The notes: a model not told the origin generated them from the letters alone. A stretch of 64,000 nt of DNA from Streptomyces sp. B21-083 (GCF_036898825.1 NZ_JARUND010000002.1:4278001-4342000); one strand, 5' to 3'; shown: positions 25,255 through 33,837, numbered from the stretch's first letter. Numbers and translations are program-made.

Positions 25255-25595
25255 GTCTCGCCCTTCGCACCGAGCAGTGCCCACAACCCCTGGCCGTCGG
25301 TGTTGACACCGCACTGGGCGGAGAGGGCGTTGACGATCTGGAAGCCGGGGCCATGGCTGTGCAGGACGCTCAGCTCCACCGAGCCGGCCGCCATGATCCG
25401 CATGCGGCGGCCTGCTGTGGAGAGCGTCATCTCGATCGCTTCGGTCCCCGTGGCGAGGACGGACACGAACAGCTCATGAGCGACCTGAGCGGCGTAGGGA
25501 TGCATCAGGCGACTGGCCACCCACTCGCGGGCCTGGCGGGCCTCGGAAGGGTGCGCCTTGAACTCCAGGCACCACGATTGACCCGTTTCGGACAT
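25251..25595 (-). CDS. HATPase_c-type ATP-binding protein (anti-sigma/RsbW-like)
   Basis: A 114-residue protein of the small GHKL ATPase type. The N-terminal helix SEARQAREWVASRL, the VAHELFVSVLATGTEAI N-box-like helix and the late G-rich GPGFQIVNALSAQCGV loop follow the order of RsbW-type kinases. However, the canonical N-box Asn and the DxGxG motif are poorly preserved, so catalytic activity is doubtful. It is the first gene of the four-gene leftward unit and is transcribed away from the GntR regulator. ATG at 25595. Confidence 0.6.
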   Translation of the reverse strand: MSETGQSWCLEFKAHPSEARQAREWVASRLMHPYAAQVAHELFVSVLATGTEAIEMTLSTAGRRMRIMAAGSVELSVLHSHGPGFQIVNALSAQCGVNTDGQGLWALLGAKGET

Positions 25596-25628
25596 ATTTG
25601 CCCCCTAGTAGGCGCGACTTTCTGAGTA

Positions 25629-25645
25629 CAGATAACTTTTATCTG
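25629..25645. promoter_or_regulatory. Candidate GntR operator in the divergent promoter region
   Basis: CAGATAA-CTT-TTATCTG is a perfect 7-base inverted repeat between the leftward operon and the GntR gene. A further CAGAT half-site lies at 25650-25654. Autoregulation by the GntR protein is the simplest reading. Confidence 0.5.
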
Positions 25646-25740
25646 CGCACAGATTGGCGCGCAGAGTTGGCGCTGGTCAAGCAGATCGGGGCAATATGTG
25701 TGCACAGAAAGCGGAGATCACTCGAAACGGTGGTACGTCA

Positions 25741-26496
25741 GTGGCACAGCCCGAGTACTTGCGAATCGCTGCTGAGCTGCGCCGTCGCATCTCGTCCGGC
25801 GAGTTCGCTGCGGGCGACCAGATCCCGACCCTCCCCGCGCTCTCGGAGCACTACCGCGTGTCGGAGACGACGATCCGCAACGCCCTCGCGCTCCTGCGGA
25901 ACGAAGGGCTGATCGAGACGCGGGCCAGGGCCGGAACTCGCGTCCGGCAGACGCCTCCAGTGCACCGCATGGCTGCCGATCGGTACCGGAACAAGCCCGG
26001 AGCTCCATCCACGCCGTACACCCGGGACCAGGGGATCGGCTGGAGCGAGTACCGGTTGGACAAGAAGTTCGAGCGGGTGGCGGCGACACCCGAACTGGCG
26101 GCCCTTTTCGAAGGCGAGGTGGGCGAGCGACTCCTGGCCCGGCACTTCGTCTTCTACGACAACGATCAGCCTACCCAGATGAGTACCTCGTACGTGCGCT
26201 GGAGCGACGTGGAGGGGACACCAGTGGCCGACCCGATCCACGAGCCGTGGCCGGGCGGAACGAGGGCGCAGATGGCCTCCCTTGGCATCCGCATCACGAG
26301 GATCACCGAGTCCTTCGGAGCGGGCATGCCGAAGGACGACGAGGCTCAGACGCTCCGGATCGGTACGGGCGTCCCGGTGCTGCGCTACACCCGGCGCCAT
26401 ATCGCCGACAGCGGCCGGATTGTGGAGGTCGCCCACCCGATCGTGAGGCGGGGCGATACGACCGTGGTGGACTTCGTCATCGACCTGGAGGACTGA
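25741..26496 (+). CDS. GntR-family transcriptional regulator (HutC/FadR-like, UTRA domain)
   Basis: A 251-residue regulator. The N-terminal winged helix (YLRIAAELRRRISSGEFAAGDQIPTLPALSEHYRVSETTIRNALALLRNEGLIETR) is a standard GntR domain. The C-terminal part (about 95-245) is a UTRA effector domain with the ...VLRYTRRHIADSGRIVEVA... strand pattern. GTG at 25741 is preferred; an in-frame ATG at 25696 would add 15 residues. It is divergent from a four-gene operon with a palindromic site in between. Relatives of this type occur in streptomycete integrative elements, where they control neighbouring genes, but no transfer or integrase gene is seen here. Confidence 0.85.
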   Translation: MAQPEYLRIAAELRRRISSGEFAAGDQIPTLPALSEHYRVSETTIRNALALLRNEGLIETRARAGTRVRQTPPVHRMAADRYRNKPGAPSTPYTRDQGIGWSEYRLDKKFERVAATPELAALFEGEVGERLLARHFVFYDNDQPTQMSTSYVRWSDVEGTPVADPIHEPWPGGTRAQMASLGIRITRITESFGAGMPKDDEAQTLRIGTGVPVLRYTRRHIADSGRIVEVAHPIVRRGDTTVVDFVIDLED

Positions 26497-26650
26497 ATCA
26501 CCGCGCGGCGGTCGGTGCCGTCTTCTTCCAAAGTGATTTAGGCCGTTTCGATGAACCTGTTCAAGGGGCCAGTCACATCAGGCGACATCATGAAATCCGC
26601 AGCGGTATCACCAACAGTCCCGCTCTAGACTTCATGAACAGGTCGATTCC

Positions 26651-27907
26651 TCAATCCATGTCGCCGATACTCATCTGCCCCTTGGTGATTTGCGGCTGTT
26701 CCATGGCTTCAACGTGCAGCAAGGCTTCCAAGTGACCGACGGTGCGCACAACACTGGCGTCGTAGAGCCAGTGCAAATTACCTTCACGCTCCAGCCGGCC
26801 GTTGACCTGCACAGCGAGGTTTTCCTCGTACGCGTGGATGGCCTCGTGGTACTGGTCCTCGTCTGCCAGCCGTACCCGTACTTTTCGGGGTTGCCCTCCC
26901 ATAACACTCTCGACGCCGAAGACGCCTGGGCCGTCGGCTTCCTTGCGGGCCAGCAGGTGAACCCGACCAGTAACGGTCACAAAGCCGGAGTCCTCTGCCG
27001 TGGCCAGTCGATGTGCCGCCTTCTCAAGGATTAGGGCATCGCCACCAGAGAACTCGTATCGCGATACCGGTTCCTCGAATCCTCCGGGCACCGAGGTGTC
27101 CCATTCGATGGTGATATCAGAACCATCGGAGTGCTCGGTGATGCCTAGAATTGCGGTTGCCATCTCGTATGACACTCCCTCCCGCACGCCCGCGTCGAAG
27201 CCCGTGAGCGACCCGCTGGAGCGGTAGTGGTCGATGGCCTCGGCGGTCGCGGACAAGGCCCTCACTACGGCATGGCTCACGTCCCGACCGTACGGTCCTA
27301 GCGCCGCCCCCAAATCCAAGGCTGGTGACGCAGTAGAAAGCTTGCGCAGCGGTACGGTCGTTGCCGATGGGGCGAACGCCTTGACGATGTAGCTGCCTGG
27401 CTCTGTCTGCCCCATCAGCACTGAGTCGAGGTAGCGGTTGGCGAACTGGCCGTGTCGGTTGCCGAAGTGCCGCGTCTGGTCGATATACGATTTGGCGCCT
27501 GCAACCAGGGTGCGGCGCGCGCACGAGATTAGCCGTTCGCCCTCCCGCCAGGGGATGAGGCCGCTAGGGAAGGCCGCCTCTCTGCGGAAGCGGAACTCGT
27601 CCGTAGGGTCGGTGAAGAGCCGTGGTGCGATCGACCGGGCCCACAGACTTCGGTAAGTGGGAGCGCTGACTTGCTGCAACAGACTTTGCAGGACCTCGAT
27701 ATACTCCGGCGCTTCACGGTCCAGTGGTACGACGAATGATCCAGCTCGGGCGTCGGGCTCGCCAGGAGGGGCGAGCCGGTTGTAGATGCCCATGCGACGG
27801 CCGACGAGTGTCCAGCCGGCTTCGGTCATGAGAGTGGTGAGCCGCGTCGGATCGACGCGCCACAGATCGAGTTCGGTCGACGCCAAGTCAGGCATGGAGC
27901 GACTCAC
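26651..27907 (-). CDS. Protein of unknown family, partner of a DUF4365-like nuclease
   Basis: A 418-residue soluble protein that I cannot place. The first third contains GWTLVGRRMGIYNRL and SFVVPLDREAPEYIEVLQSLLQQ, a strand/helix pattern I recall from small uncharacterised actinobacterial accessory proteins. The middle is helical. The last 130 residues are beta-rich (FVTVTGRVHLLARKEADG...KVRVRLADEDQYHEAIHAYEENLAVQVNGRLEREG) and could form an OB-like or nucleic-acid-binding barrel. Its start overlaps the 3' end of the nuclease-like gene by 20 bases, so the two are translated together. Base composition is visibly less GC-rich than in flanking housekeeping genes. A role as sensor or effector partner in a defence or repair unit is inference only. 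Confidence 0.75.
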   Translation of the reverse strand: MSRSMPDLASTELDLWRVDPTRLTTLMTEAGWTLVGRRMGIYNRLAPPGEPDARAGSFVVPLDREAPEYIEVLQSLLQQVSAPTYRSLWARSIAPRLFTDPTDEFRFRREAAFPSGLIPWREGERLISCARRTLVAGAKSYIDQTRHFGNRHGQFANRYLDSVLMGQTEPGSYIVKAFAPSATTVPLRKLSTASPALDLGAALGPYGRDVSHAVVRALSATAEAIDHYRSSGSLTGFDAGVREGVSYEMATAILGITEHSDGSDITIEWDTSVPGGFEEPVSRYEFSGGDALILEKAAHRLATAEDSGFVTVTGRVHLLARKEADGPGVFGVESVMGGQPRKVRVRLADEDQYHEAIHAYEENLAVQVNGRLEREGNLHWLYDASVVRTVGHLEALLHVEAMEQPQITKGQMSIGDMD

Positions 27908-28442
27908 CCCTCTCGATCTTCCCCATGATGGCGGTCAGCGCCTCGGCGTTGAAGAGGTTGGCAGTGGGAATGCGGATGGACGGCTTCTCGGCCGGAGGGA
28001 CTGTCATCCCCTCAAGGCTCATCCAGTAGCAGGCCTGCATGACCTCCAAGTGCGTGTGGGCTGTCCGTGTCCACTCCGCCTGCCCCTTGGGTATCGCCAT
28101 GACGACCAAGAGGGACTTCATGCCCAAGCGAGGGCGTACGAGACGCTCCATGTATTCGCGCTTCTCGAAGCGGTAACGAAACGACTCTGTGTTGCCGTCG
28201 ACGGCTATCTGGGTCGTGCTCTTCATCTGGACGTAGAAGCTCGCCTCCTCCCCCAACGGGTCGGAGGGCGTACGTACCAGCATGGCGTCGACGCCGAACA
28301 TGTCTCGGCCCTGCTTGATGAAAAGACAGCCCGCTGTCGCGGCAACGCTCTGCATGTAGCCCTCTTGGAGCTGTTCCATGCAGGTTGTAAACGTGCGGCG
28401 ATCGACGGGCTTGGTTATGCCGCTCCTCACAGCTTGCGCCAT
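27888..28442 (-). CDS. DUF4365-like protein with a PD-(D/E)XK nuclease motif
   Basis: A 184-residue protein resembling DUF4365. An early helix EQLQEGYMQSVAATAG supplies the Glu, GVDAMLV the Asp, and SFYVQMKST the Q-x-K of the restriction-endonuclease-like core. These are followed by the strand SLLVVMAIPKGQ and a C-terminal helix. The family is repeatedly found in defence islands and as modules fused to helicases or NTPases. ATG at 28442 has GAGGGGGG upstream. The gene heads a two-gene unit with the 418-residue protein (20-base overlap). Its promoter at 28526-28548 fits the PafBC-type DNA-damage consensus, about 85 bases before the start. DNA cleavage is predicted from motifs only. Confidence 0.75.
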   Translation of the reverse strand: MAQAVRSGITKPVDRRTFTTCMEQLQEGYMQSVAATAGCLFIKQGRDMFGVDAMLVRTPSDPLGEEASFYVQMKSTTQIAVDGNTESFRYRFEKREYMERLVRPRLGMKSLLVVMAIPKGQAEWTRTAHTHLEVMQACYWMSLEGMTVPPAEKPSIRIPTANLFNAEALTAIMGKIERGESLHA

Positions 28443-28525
28443 GGGCGCCCCCCTCTGGTTGCCCTTGCCCCAGTGAGCGCAGCATACGTTCCCCCCTCTC
28501 CCAGCCGTCCAGCCCCCGTTGCCTC

Positions 28526-28548
28526 ACACTATTGACTGCCACTGACAA
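28526..28548 (-). promoter_or_regulatory. PafBC/RecA-NDp-type DNA-damage promoter of the nuclease-like operon
   Basis: Read on the minus strand: TTGTCAGTG-N8-TAGTGT, an exact fit to the actinobacterial LexA-independent damage promoter consensus (TTGTCRGTG-N8-TANNNT). A second exact fit lies at 53326-53348. Confidence 0.7.
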
Positions 28549-29102
28549 GTGCTTCGCCACAAGGGGGCACCGGCGTATGGCGCTCTCCCAAACCTCCCCT
28601 CCACGCTCGCCGCAAGTAGTGTGCGACGACCGCGCGGCGACTGTGGAAGTTCGCGTAATTCCCCCGGCTGAAGTTCATGAGCGTCCTCATGGGGAGCGCG
28701 GAGTTGCTCCGCCGCGACTCGGGGGATGTCGCAACTTCCCGGGCCGCCCGTAGCCAGCCGATCTTCAGGGACGGGCGGTCAAGGATGAGCGCAGCTCATC
28801 GCGGTAGCGACGCCGCCAGGCGTCCTTGACGGGTCGATGCGACCCGCACACTTCAAGGTCGGGCGGGCCACCCGGACACCGCCGTCTCCAGGTCGGTCCC
28901 GTGGGGACGAAGACGCCGTAGTTGGGGAAAATTACTCGATCGTCGACGGTCAGTGGCCACCGCGACCTCTTCAATGCCTCGATCTCGGTCGCCTACGACC
29001 ACTGAGCCACCTGGACTTACCCGTCTCGGACTCAGTCCGCCGGTCGTAACCGAAGGGCTGGCCGCTCTGCATGCAAATAGACAGGCACTGAGGAAGACGC
29101 AC
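28549..29102. other. Gene-poor stretch with dense inverted repeats
   Basis: I see no convincing gene here. Between 28778 and 28830 several inverted repeats overlap: GTCAAGGA with TCCTTGAC at the ends, GATGAGC-GCA-GCTCATC (28784-28800), and GACGCC-GCCA-GGCGTC (28809-28824). They may be a terminator cluster or a remnant of a mobile element. Short frames in this stretch lack ribosome sites and recognisable domains. Confidence 0.35.
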
Positions 29103-30515
29103 TCATCCCTGCCCGCCCACCGTGAACCCGATGACCGCCCCGCCCCCGTCCCGCCGGTTCGCGAAGGGCGCCCCGCCGTGCGCGATCGCCACCTCGCGGA
29201 CGATGGAGAGGCCCAGCCCCGAGCCGGGCAGGCTACGGGCGTCGGCGGCACGGTAGAACCGGTCGAACAGGCGCACAAGATCGCCCTCGGCGATTCCGGG
29301 CCCCCGGTCGAGCACCTCGACCCGGATCGCACCCTGCCGTGCCCGCTCCGGGCCGGTGACCGCGATCTCGATCGGCGTCGTGCCGCCCCGGTCGAACTTG
29401 GCGGCGTTCTCGACGAGGTTGGACATCGCGCGCTGGAGCGCGGCGGGACGGGCGTCGGCGGTCGTCTCGCCGCTCACCCGTACGACGACCTCGCGCCCGG
29501 TACGCCGCCGGGCCACCACCGCGACCTCGTCCGCGATGTCGGCGAGGTCGATCCGCTGCTTGGGCTCGGTGTCCGACTGCCCGGCCGCCAGATCCACCAA
29601 CTCGTTGACCAGATCGGTGAGTTCACGCGCCTCAAGAGCGAGGTCGTCGACCAGGTCCTCCCGGGTCGCGGGCGGCAGTTCGTCGATGCGGCGCAGCAAC
29701 GAGATGTTCGTACGGAGGGAGGTGAGCGGCGTCCGCAGCTCGTGCCCCGCGTCCTGGACCAGTCGCCGCTGGTCCTCCTCCGACCGGGCGAGCCGGCCCA
29801 GCATGCGGTCGAAGGAGCGCCCGAGGCGTCCCACCTCGTCGGACCCGGTCACCGGCACCTGGATGCCGAGCCGGCGGGTCCGGGCGACGTCCTCGGCGGC
29901 GGACGCGAGGATACGCAGCCGGTGGGTGATCCGCCGGGCCAGCCACCACCCGAACAACCCGGCCGCGACGACGACCGCGACCACCAGCAGGATCGTCCGC
30001 TGCTGAAGCTCCCGCAGCAGGTCCTCCGTGTCGCTGAACTCCTGCGCGACCTGCACCGCGCCCCGCCCGTCGCCCCGCTCGCCGCCCAGGGAGACGGTCG
30101 CGATGCGGTAGACGTCATGGCCGACGTCGACGTCCTTGTGCTGCACGGCGAGCCCGGCGAGCGGGGACACGGCGATGCGACGGTCCGCCGCGGTGACGGG
30201 CAGCGCCGGACTGCCGCCGTCGACCACCTCGCCCACCGGCCCGAGCACCTGCACATCCGTACGACTGGGCCGCACGATGTCGTGCCCCGGCTCGGACGAC
30301 GAGAAGTCCTGCGGCGTCATCCTGTTGTGCCGCACCTCGTCCTGGAGGTCCTGCACGACCTCCGCGAAGGCGGACTGCTGGTCCACCCGGACCAGCCGCG
30401 CGGCGGCGTCGTACGACAGGAAACCGACCAGCACGGTCACCCCGGCGGCGACCGCGGCGAACGACACGGCGAAGGTGGTCCGCAACGAGGCCAGTCCCGC
30501 CCTCCGCAGGGCCAC
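29103..30515 (-). CDS. Two-component sensor histidine kinase
   Basis: A 470-residue membrane kinase. TM1 is near residues 12-33, followed by an extracytoplasmic sensing domain of about 140 residues, TM2 (ILLVVAVVVAAGLFGWWLA) and a HAMP linker. The HisKA domain carries the phosphorylated His in QDAGHELRTPLTSLR. The HATPase domain has NLVENAAKF (N box), DRGPGIAEG (G1) and GSGLGLSIV (G2). It is encoded directly after its response regulator with no gap. The architecture resembles the MprB/CseC group of envelope-stress kinases; the signal is unknown. Confidence 0.93.
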   Translation of the reverse strand: MALRRAGLASLRTTFAVSFAAVAAGVTVLVGFLSYDAAARLVRVDQQSAFAEVVQDLQDEVRHNRMTPQDFSSSEPGHDIVRPSRTDVQVLGPVGEVVDGGSPALPVTAADRRIAVSPLAGLAVQHKDVDVGHDVYRIATVSLGGERGDGRGAVQVAQEFSDTEDLLRELQQRTILLVVAVVVAAGLFGWWLARRITHRLRILASAAEDVARTRRLGIQVPVTGSDEVGRLGRSFDRMLGRLARSEEDQRRLVQDAGHELRTPLTSLRTNISLLRRIDELPPATREDLVDDLALEARELTDLVNELVDLAAGQSDTEPKQRIDLADIADEVAVVARRRTGREVVVRVSGETTADARPAALQRAMSNLVENAAKFDRGGTTPIEIAVTGPERARQGAIRVEVLDRGPGIAEGDLVRLFDRFYRAADARSLPGSGLGLSIVREVAIAHGGAPFANRRDGGGAVIGFTVGGQG

Positions 30516-31262
30516 TCAGTCCTCCCGGAGGACGTAACCCACGCCACGCACCGTGTGGATCAGCTGCGACGCGCCCGGCTCGTCGAGCTTGCGGCGCAGG
30601 TAACCGACGTACACGGCGAGGTTCTTGGAGCCCGGGCCGAAGTCGTAGCCCCAGATACGGTCGTAGATCGTGGAGTGGTCGAGGACTATCCCGGCGTTAC
30701 GCACGAGCAGTTCCAGCAGCTCGAACTCCGTCCGGGTCAGCTCCAGTTCGCGCGTCCCGCGCCACACGCGTCGCGCCTGGAGGTCCATCCGCAGTCCGGC
30801 GGCGGTGAGTTGCCGCTCGGGAAGGGCGGGTTCCTTCGCCACGTGCGAGGCGTGTCCGCCGACGGGAGCGGTGCTCCTGGAGGCGCGTTCGCCGGTGCCG
30901 GTGCGCCGCAGCAGCGCACGGAGCCGGGCGAAGACCTCCTCGACGTCGAACGGCTTGACGACGTAGTCGTCCGCGCCCGCGTCCAGGCCGGCGATCCGGT
31001 CGGCGGTCTCCACGAGCGCGGTGAGCATCAGGATCGGCGTGCGGTCCCCCTCGGCGCGCAGCACCCGGCACACCTGGAGGCCGTCGATGCCGGGCATCAT
31101 CACGTCGAGGAGAAGAATGTCCGGCGGTGTGCGATGCGCCTGGGCGAGCGCCTCGACCCCGTCGGCGACCGCGGTGACCCGGTAGCCCTCCAGAGTCAGG
31201 GCCCGCTCCAGGGCGTGGCGGATGGCACGGTCGTCCTCGGCGAGCAGCACGGTGTGGGGCAC
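30516..31262 (-). CDS. OmpR/PhoB-family response regulator
   Basis: A 248-residue regulator. The receiver domain has the acidic pair (EDD, residues 9-11), the phospho-acceptor Asp53 (ILLLDVMMPG), the conserved Thr (MLTAL) and Lys (VVKPFD). A linker of about 30 residues leads to a winged-helix domain (LELTRTEFELLELLVRN...VYVGYLRRKLDEPGASQLIHTVRGVGYVLR). It is the first gene of the two-component operon. The linker (GHASHVAKEPALPERQ) is longer than typical, with no known motif. Confidence 0.93.
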   Translation of the reverse strand: MPHTVLLAEDDRAIRHALERALTLEGYRVTAVADGVEALAQAHRTPPDILLLDVMMPGIDGLQVCRVLRAEGDRTPILMLTALVETADRIAGLDAGADDYVVKPFDVEEVFARLRALLRRTGTGERASRSTAPVGGHASHVAKEPALPERQLTAAGLRMDLQARRVWRGTRELELTRTEFELLELLVRNAGIVLDHSTIYDRIWGYDFGPGSKNLAVYVGYLRRKLDEPGASQLIHTVRGVGYVLRED

Positions 31263-31334
31263 CCGCCCAGTGTGCCAAGGGGAGCTCTTACTCGCCTCTC
31301 ACTCTCCCCCGCACATCCGCCCGCACTCCCGCGC

Positions 31335-31967
31335 TCACGGCCGCAGCGCGTTCAGCTGCTGCTCGAACGGGACGACCTCGAACCCGTCCGACACGAAGCT
31401 GTCCGACTCGAACCCCTCCGACCCGGGCCTCGGAGCCGGCAGCCGCGCCGAGAGCCCCGCCATCAGGGCCGCCAGCTCCCCGGCGGCCCGCTCGATCCGC
31501 TCCGGCAACCCCTCCGCACCCCAGTCCTCCGAGGCCGCGTACACCGCCGTCGGCACCACCACGGCCCGCAGATACGCGAACAACGGCCGCATCGCGTGCT
31601 CCAGGACCAGCGAGTGCCGGGCCGAGCCACCGGTCGCGGCGACCAGCACCGGCTTCCCCGCCAGCGCGTCCTTCTCCAGCACGTCGAAGAACGACTTGAA
31701 CAGTCCGCTGTACGAGGCCGAGAACACCGGTGTGACGACGACCAGCCCGTCCGCGCGCGTCGCCGCGTCGAGCGCGTCCGCCAGTTTCCGGCCCGGGAAG
31801 CCGTTGGTGAAGTGGTGCGCGATCTCCACGGCCAGCTCGCGCAGCTCCACGACCTGGATGTCGACGTCCGCGTCCGCCTTCCGGTCCACCGCGGCGGCCA
31901 GCCGGTCGGCCAGCAGCCGGGTGGACGACGGCACACTCAGCCCCGCCGACACGACGACGAGCTTCAT
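31335..31967 (-). CDS. NAD(P)H-dependent FMN reductase (CE1759-like)
   Basis: A 210-residue flavodoxin-fold reductase. The SAGLSVPSSTRLLADRL phosphate-binding loop, TPVFSASYSGLFKSFFDVL and ATGGSARHSL motifs identify the NADPH-dependent FMN reductase group usually encoded beside a bacterial-luciferase-like monooxygenase. Its start overlaps the 3' end of the LLM gene (ATGA), so the reductase is co-translated with the enzyme it probably supplies with reduced FMN. The C-terminal 30 residues are acidic and low-complexity. Confidence 0.85.
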   Translation of the reverse strand: MKLVVVSAGLSVPSSTRLLADRLAAAVDRKADADVDIQVVELRELAVEIAHHFTNGFPGRKLADALDAATRADGLVVVTPVFSASYSGLFKSFFDVLEKDALAGKPVLVAATGGSARHSLVLEHAMRPLFAYLRAVVVPTAVYAASEDWGAEGLPERIERAAGELAALMAGLSARLPAPRPGSEGFESDSFVSDGFEVVPFEQQLNALRP

Positions 31968-33076
31968 ACGACGGTCTCCTTCTCGGCCTCCTGCTTCGAG
32001 GCGTCCTGCGCCGCGGCCAGCAGAGAGGCGTGCGTCGGCGCGTCCGGCACATCCGCCGCGCGCCCCTTGGCGAACTCCGCCCGCAGCACCGGCACGACCT
32101 CCTCGCCGAGCATGTCGAGCTGATCGAGGACCGTCTTCAGCGGCAGCCCCGCGTGGTCGACCAGGAACAACTGGCGCTGGTAGTCACCGGCGTACTCCCG
32201 GAAGGCCAGCGTCTTCTCGATGACCTGCTGCGGCGACCCGACGGTCAGCGGGGTCTGGTCGGCGAAGTCCTCCAGCGAGGGTCCGTGTCCGTACACCGGC
32301 GCCTCGTTGAAGTACGGCCGGAACTCGCGTACCGCGTCCTGCGAGTTCTTCCGCATGAACACATGGCCGCCCAGTCCCACGATGGCCTGCTCGGCGGTCC
32401 CGTGCCCGTAGTGGGCGTACCGGGCCCGGTACAGGTCGATCATCCGCTTGGTGTGGTCGGCCGGCCAGAAGATGTTGTTATGGAAGAAACCGTCGCCGTA
32501 GTAGGCCGCCTGCTCGGCGATCTCGGGTGACCGGATGGACCCGTGCCAGACGAACGGCGGTACGTCGTCCAGGGGCCGGGGCGTCGACGTGAACCCCTGC
32601 AACGGTGTCCGGAACTTGCCCTCCCAGTTGACGACGTCCTCGCGCCACAGCCGGCGCAGCAGGGCGTAGTTCTCGACGGCGAGGTTGATGCCCTCCCTGA
32701 TGTCCTGCCCGAACCACGGGTACACCGGGCCGGTGTTGCCGCGCCCCATCATCAGGTCCACGCGTCCGTCGGCCAGGTGCTGGAGCATCGCGAAGTCCTC
32801 CGCGATCTTCACCGGGTCGTTGGTGGTGATGAGGGTGGTGGAGGTGGAGAGGACCAGCTTCTCCGTCCGCGCGGCTATGTAGCCGAGCATCGTGGTCGGG
32901 GACGACGGCACGAACGGCGGGTTGTGGTGCTCACCGGTCGCGAAGACGTCGAGGCCCACCTCCTCGGCCTTGAGCGCGATGGCGACCATGGCCTTGATGC
33001 GCTCACGTTCGGTCGGCGTACGCCCCGTGGTCGGATCCGGTGTGACATCGCCGACGCTGAAGATCCCGAACTGCAT
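31964..33076 (-). CDS. LLM-class flavin-dependent oxidoreductase (CE1758-like)
   Basis: A 370-residue (alpha/beta)8 luciferase-like monooxygenase. GEHHNPPFVPSSPTTMLGYIAARTEKLVLSTSTTLI, DLMMGRGNTGPVYPWFGQD and the RLWREDVVNWEGKFRTPLQGF pattern are typical of the CE1758/LLM group. It probably oxidises a small organic substrate using reduced flavin from the neighbouring FMN reductase. The C-terminus is Ala/Glu-rich. The promoter region has a TATAGT -10 and a weak match to the PafBC-type spacing. Confidence 0.87.
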   Translation of the reverse strand: MQFGIFSVGDVTPDPTTGRTPTERERIKAMVAIALKAEEVGLDVFATGEHHNPPFVPSSPTTMLGYIAARTEKLVLSTSTTLITTNDPVKIAEDFAMLQHLADGRVDLMMGRGNTGPVYPWFGQDIREGINLAVENYALLRRLWREDVVNWEGKFRTPLQGFTSTPRPLDDVPPFVWHGSIRSPEIAEQAAYYGDGFFHNNIFWPADHTKRMIDLYRARYAHYGHGTAEQAIVGLGGHVFMRKNSQDAVREFRPYFNEAPVYGHGPSLEDFADQTPLTVGSPQQVIEKTLAFREYAGDYQRQLFLVDHAGLPLKTVLDQLDMLGEEVVPVLRAEFAKGRAADVPDAPTHASLLAAAQDASKQEAEKETVV

Positions 33077-33093
33077 GGTCGCTCACCCTCCAG

Positions 33094-33131
33094 GTTGTTT
33101 ACCGTTCAACTATAGCGTCCGAGTGCGACAA
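33094..33131 (-). promoter_or_regulatory. Candidate promoter/operator of the LLM oxidoreductase operon
   Basis: On the minus strand TTGTCG (33131-33126) and TATAGT (33114-33109) have the spacing of the PafBC-type promoter, but GTG in the -35 is replaced by CAC. A GTTG...CAAC inverted repeat (33110-33094) overlaps the presumed start point and could bind a MarR/HxlR-like repressor. Confidence 0.4.
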
Positions 33132-33170
33132 CCGCGCCCCTTGCAGAGGTATTCCGCACGGGCACCGACA

Positions 33171-33208
33171 CGCGGCGGCACCGTCCTGGAGGTGACGGTG
33201 CCGCCGCG
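33171..33208 (-). terminator. Terminator after the secreted-protein gene
   Basis: A 15-base perfect stem (GCGGCGGCACCGTC core) with 8-base loop CTGGAGGT, 22 bases downstream of the stop on the minus strand. Confidence 0.7.
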
Positions 33209-33230
33209 CGCCGGCCGGAGACGGCGGACG

Positions 33231-33719
33231 TCAGAAGTAGTAGGCGTCCCCCGTGTCCAGCACGAGCACGCGCCGCTGGTCGTTGCCACGGTCGCGGTCC
33301 ACGACACCGCCGTTCCAGACCGTACCGATGTCCAGGGTCACCTCTGAGGGTGCGCCCAGAAGCCGCAACCTCAGCCCGATCCGCTCGCCCACACCATCGG
33401 CGGCCAGCGCCCCCGTACGGCACACGACCACCCGCACCCCGAGCCGCGCGCACCCGTCCGGCAACTGCTGCCGGGCGGCCAACGGCGCCGACCAGGTCAG
33501 CCGCACGGTCGCGTCGGCGACGGCGGACGGCCCGTGGTTGCGCGGGGTCACCCGCAGATCGATCCGCCCGTGGTCCAGCGAGACGACCCCGTGATAGGCG
33601 AGATCCGCCTCGGGCCCACCACTGTCGGCACCGGCGGACCCCCCACCCCCGACCACACCGAACGCCACCGCGACCGCGACCGCCACCAGCCCACGCACCC
33701 AGACCCGCACGCCACCCAC
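33231..33719 (-). CDS. Small secreted protein, DUF11-like beta-sandwich
   Basis: A 162-residue exported protein: GTG start, signal peptide ([24 protein letters not shown]), then a single beta-sandwich ([38 protein letters not shown]...[10 protein letters not shown]). This has the pattern of CARDB/DUF11 domains, in which [14 protein letters not shown] is the diagnostic strand pair. Two Cys may form a disulfide. There is no wall anchor, so the protein is probably released. Role unknown. Confidence 0.7.
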   Translation of the reverse strand: MGGVRVWVRGLVAVAVAVAFGVVGGGGSAGADSGGPEADLAYHGVVSLDHGRIDLRVTPRNHGPSAVADATVRLTWSAPLAARQQLPDGCARLGVRVVVCRTGALAADGVGERIGLRLRLLGAPSEVTLDIGTVWNGGVVDRDRGNDQRRVLVLDTGDAYYF

Positions 33720-33837
33720 TCCTCACCCGGAAGACCATCACCGTCGTCGAAGCGATGTATCCCACCTGACGCGCACGGCAGGCGCCCTCCAACAGGTGAC
33801 GCGGGTGACGCCGAGCGGACATGCGAAGCTGCCCTCC

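Noticed and set aside
26555..26643. ACCTGTTCA and TGAACAGGT separated by 71 bases, as possible element ends
   Set aside because: The arms are short, nothing lies between them, and there is no recombinase; it could be a chance repeat.
24501..28442. Complete prophage or conjugative element around the GntR gene
   Set aside because: No integrase, replication, transfer or structural phage genes are present in this stretch.
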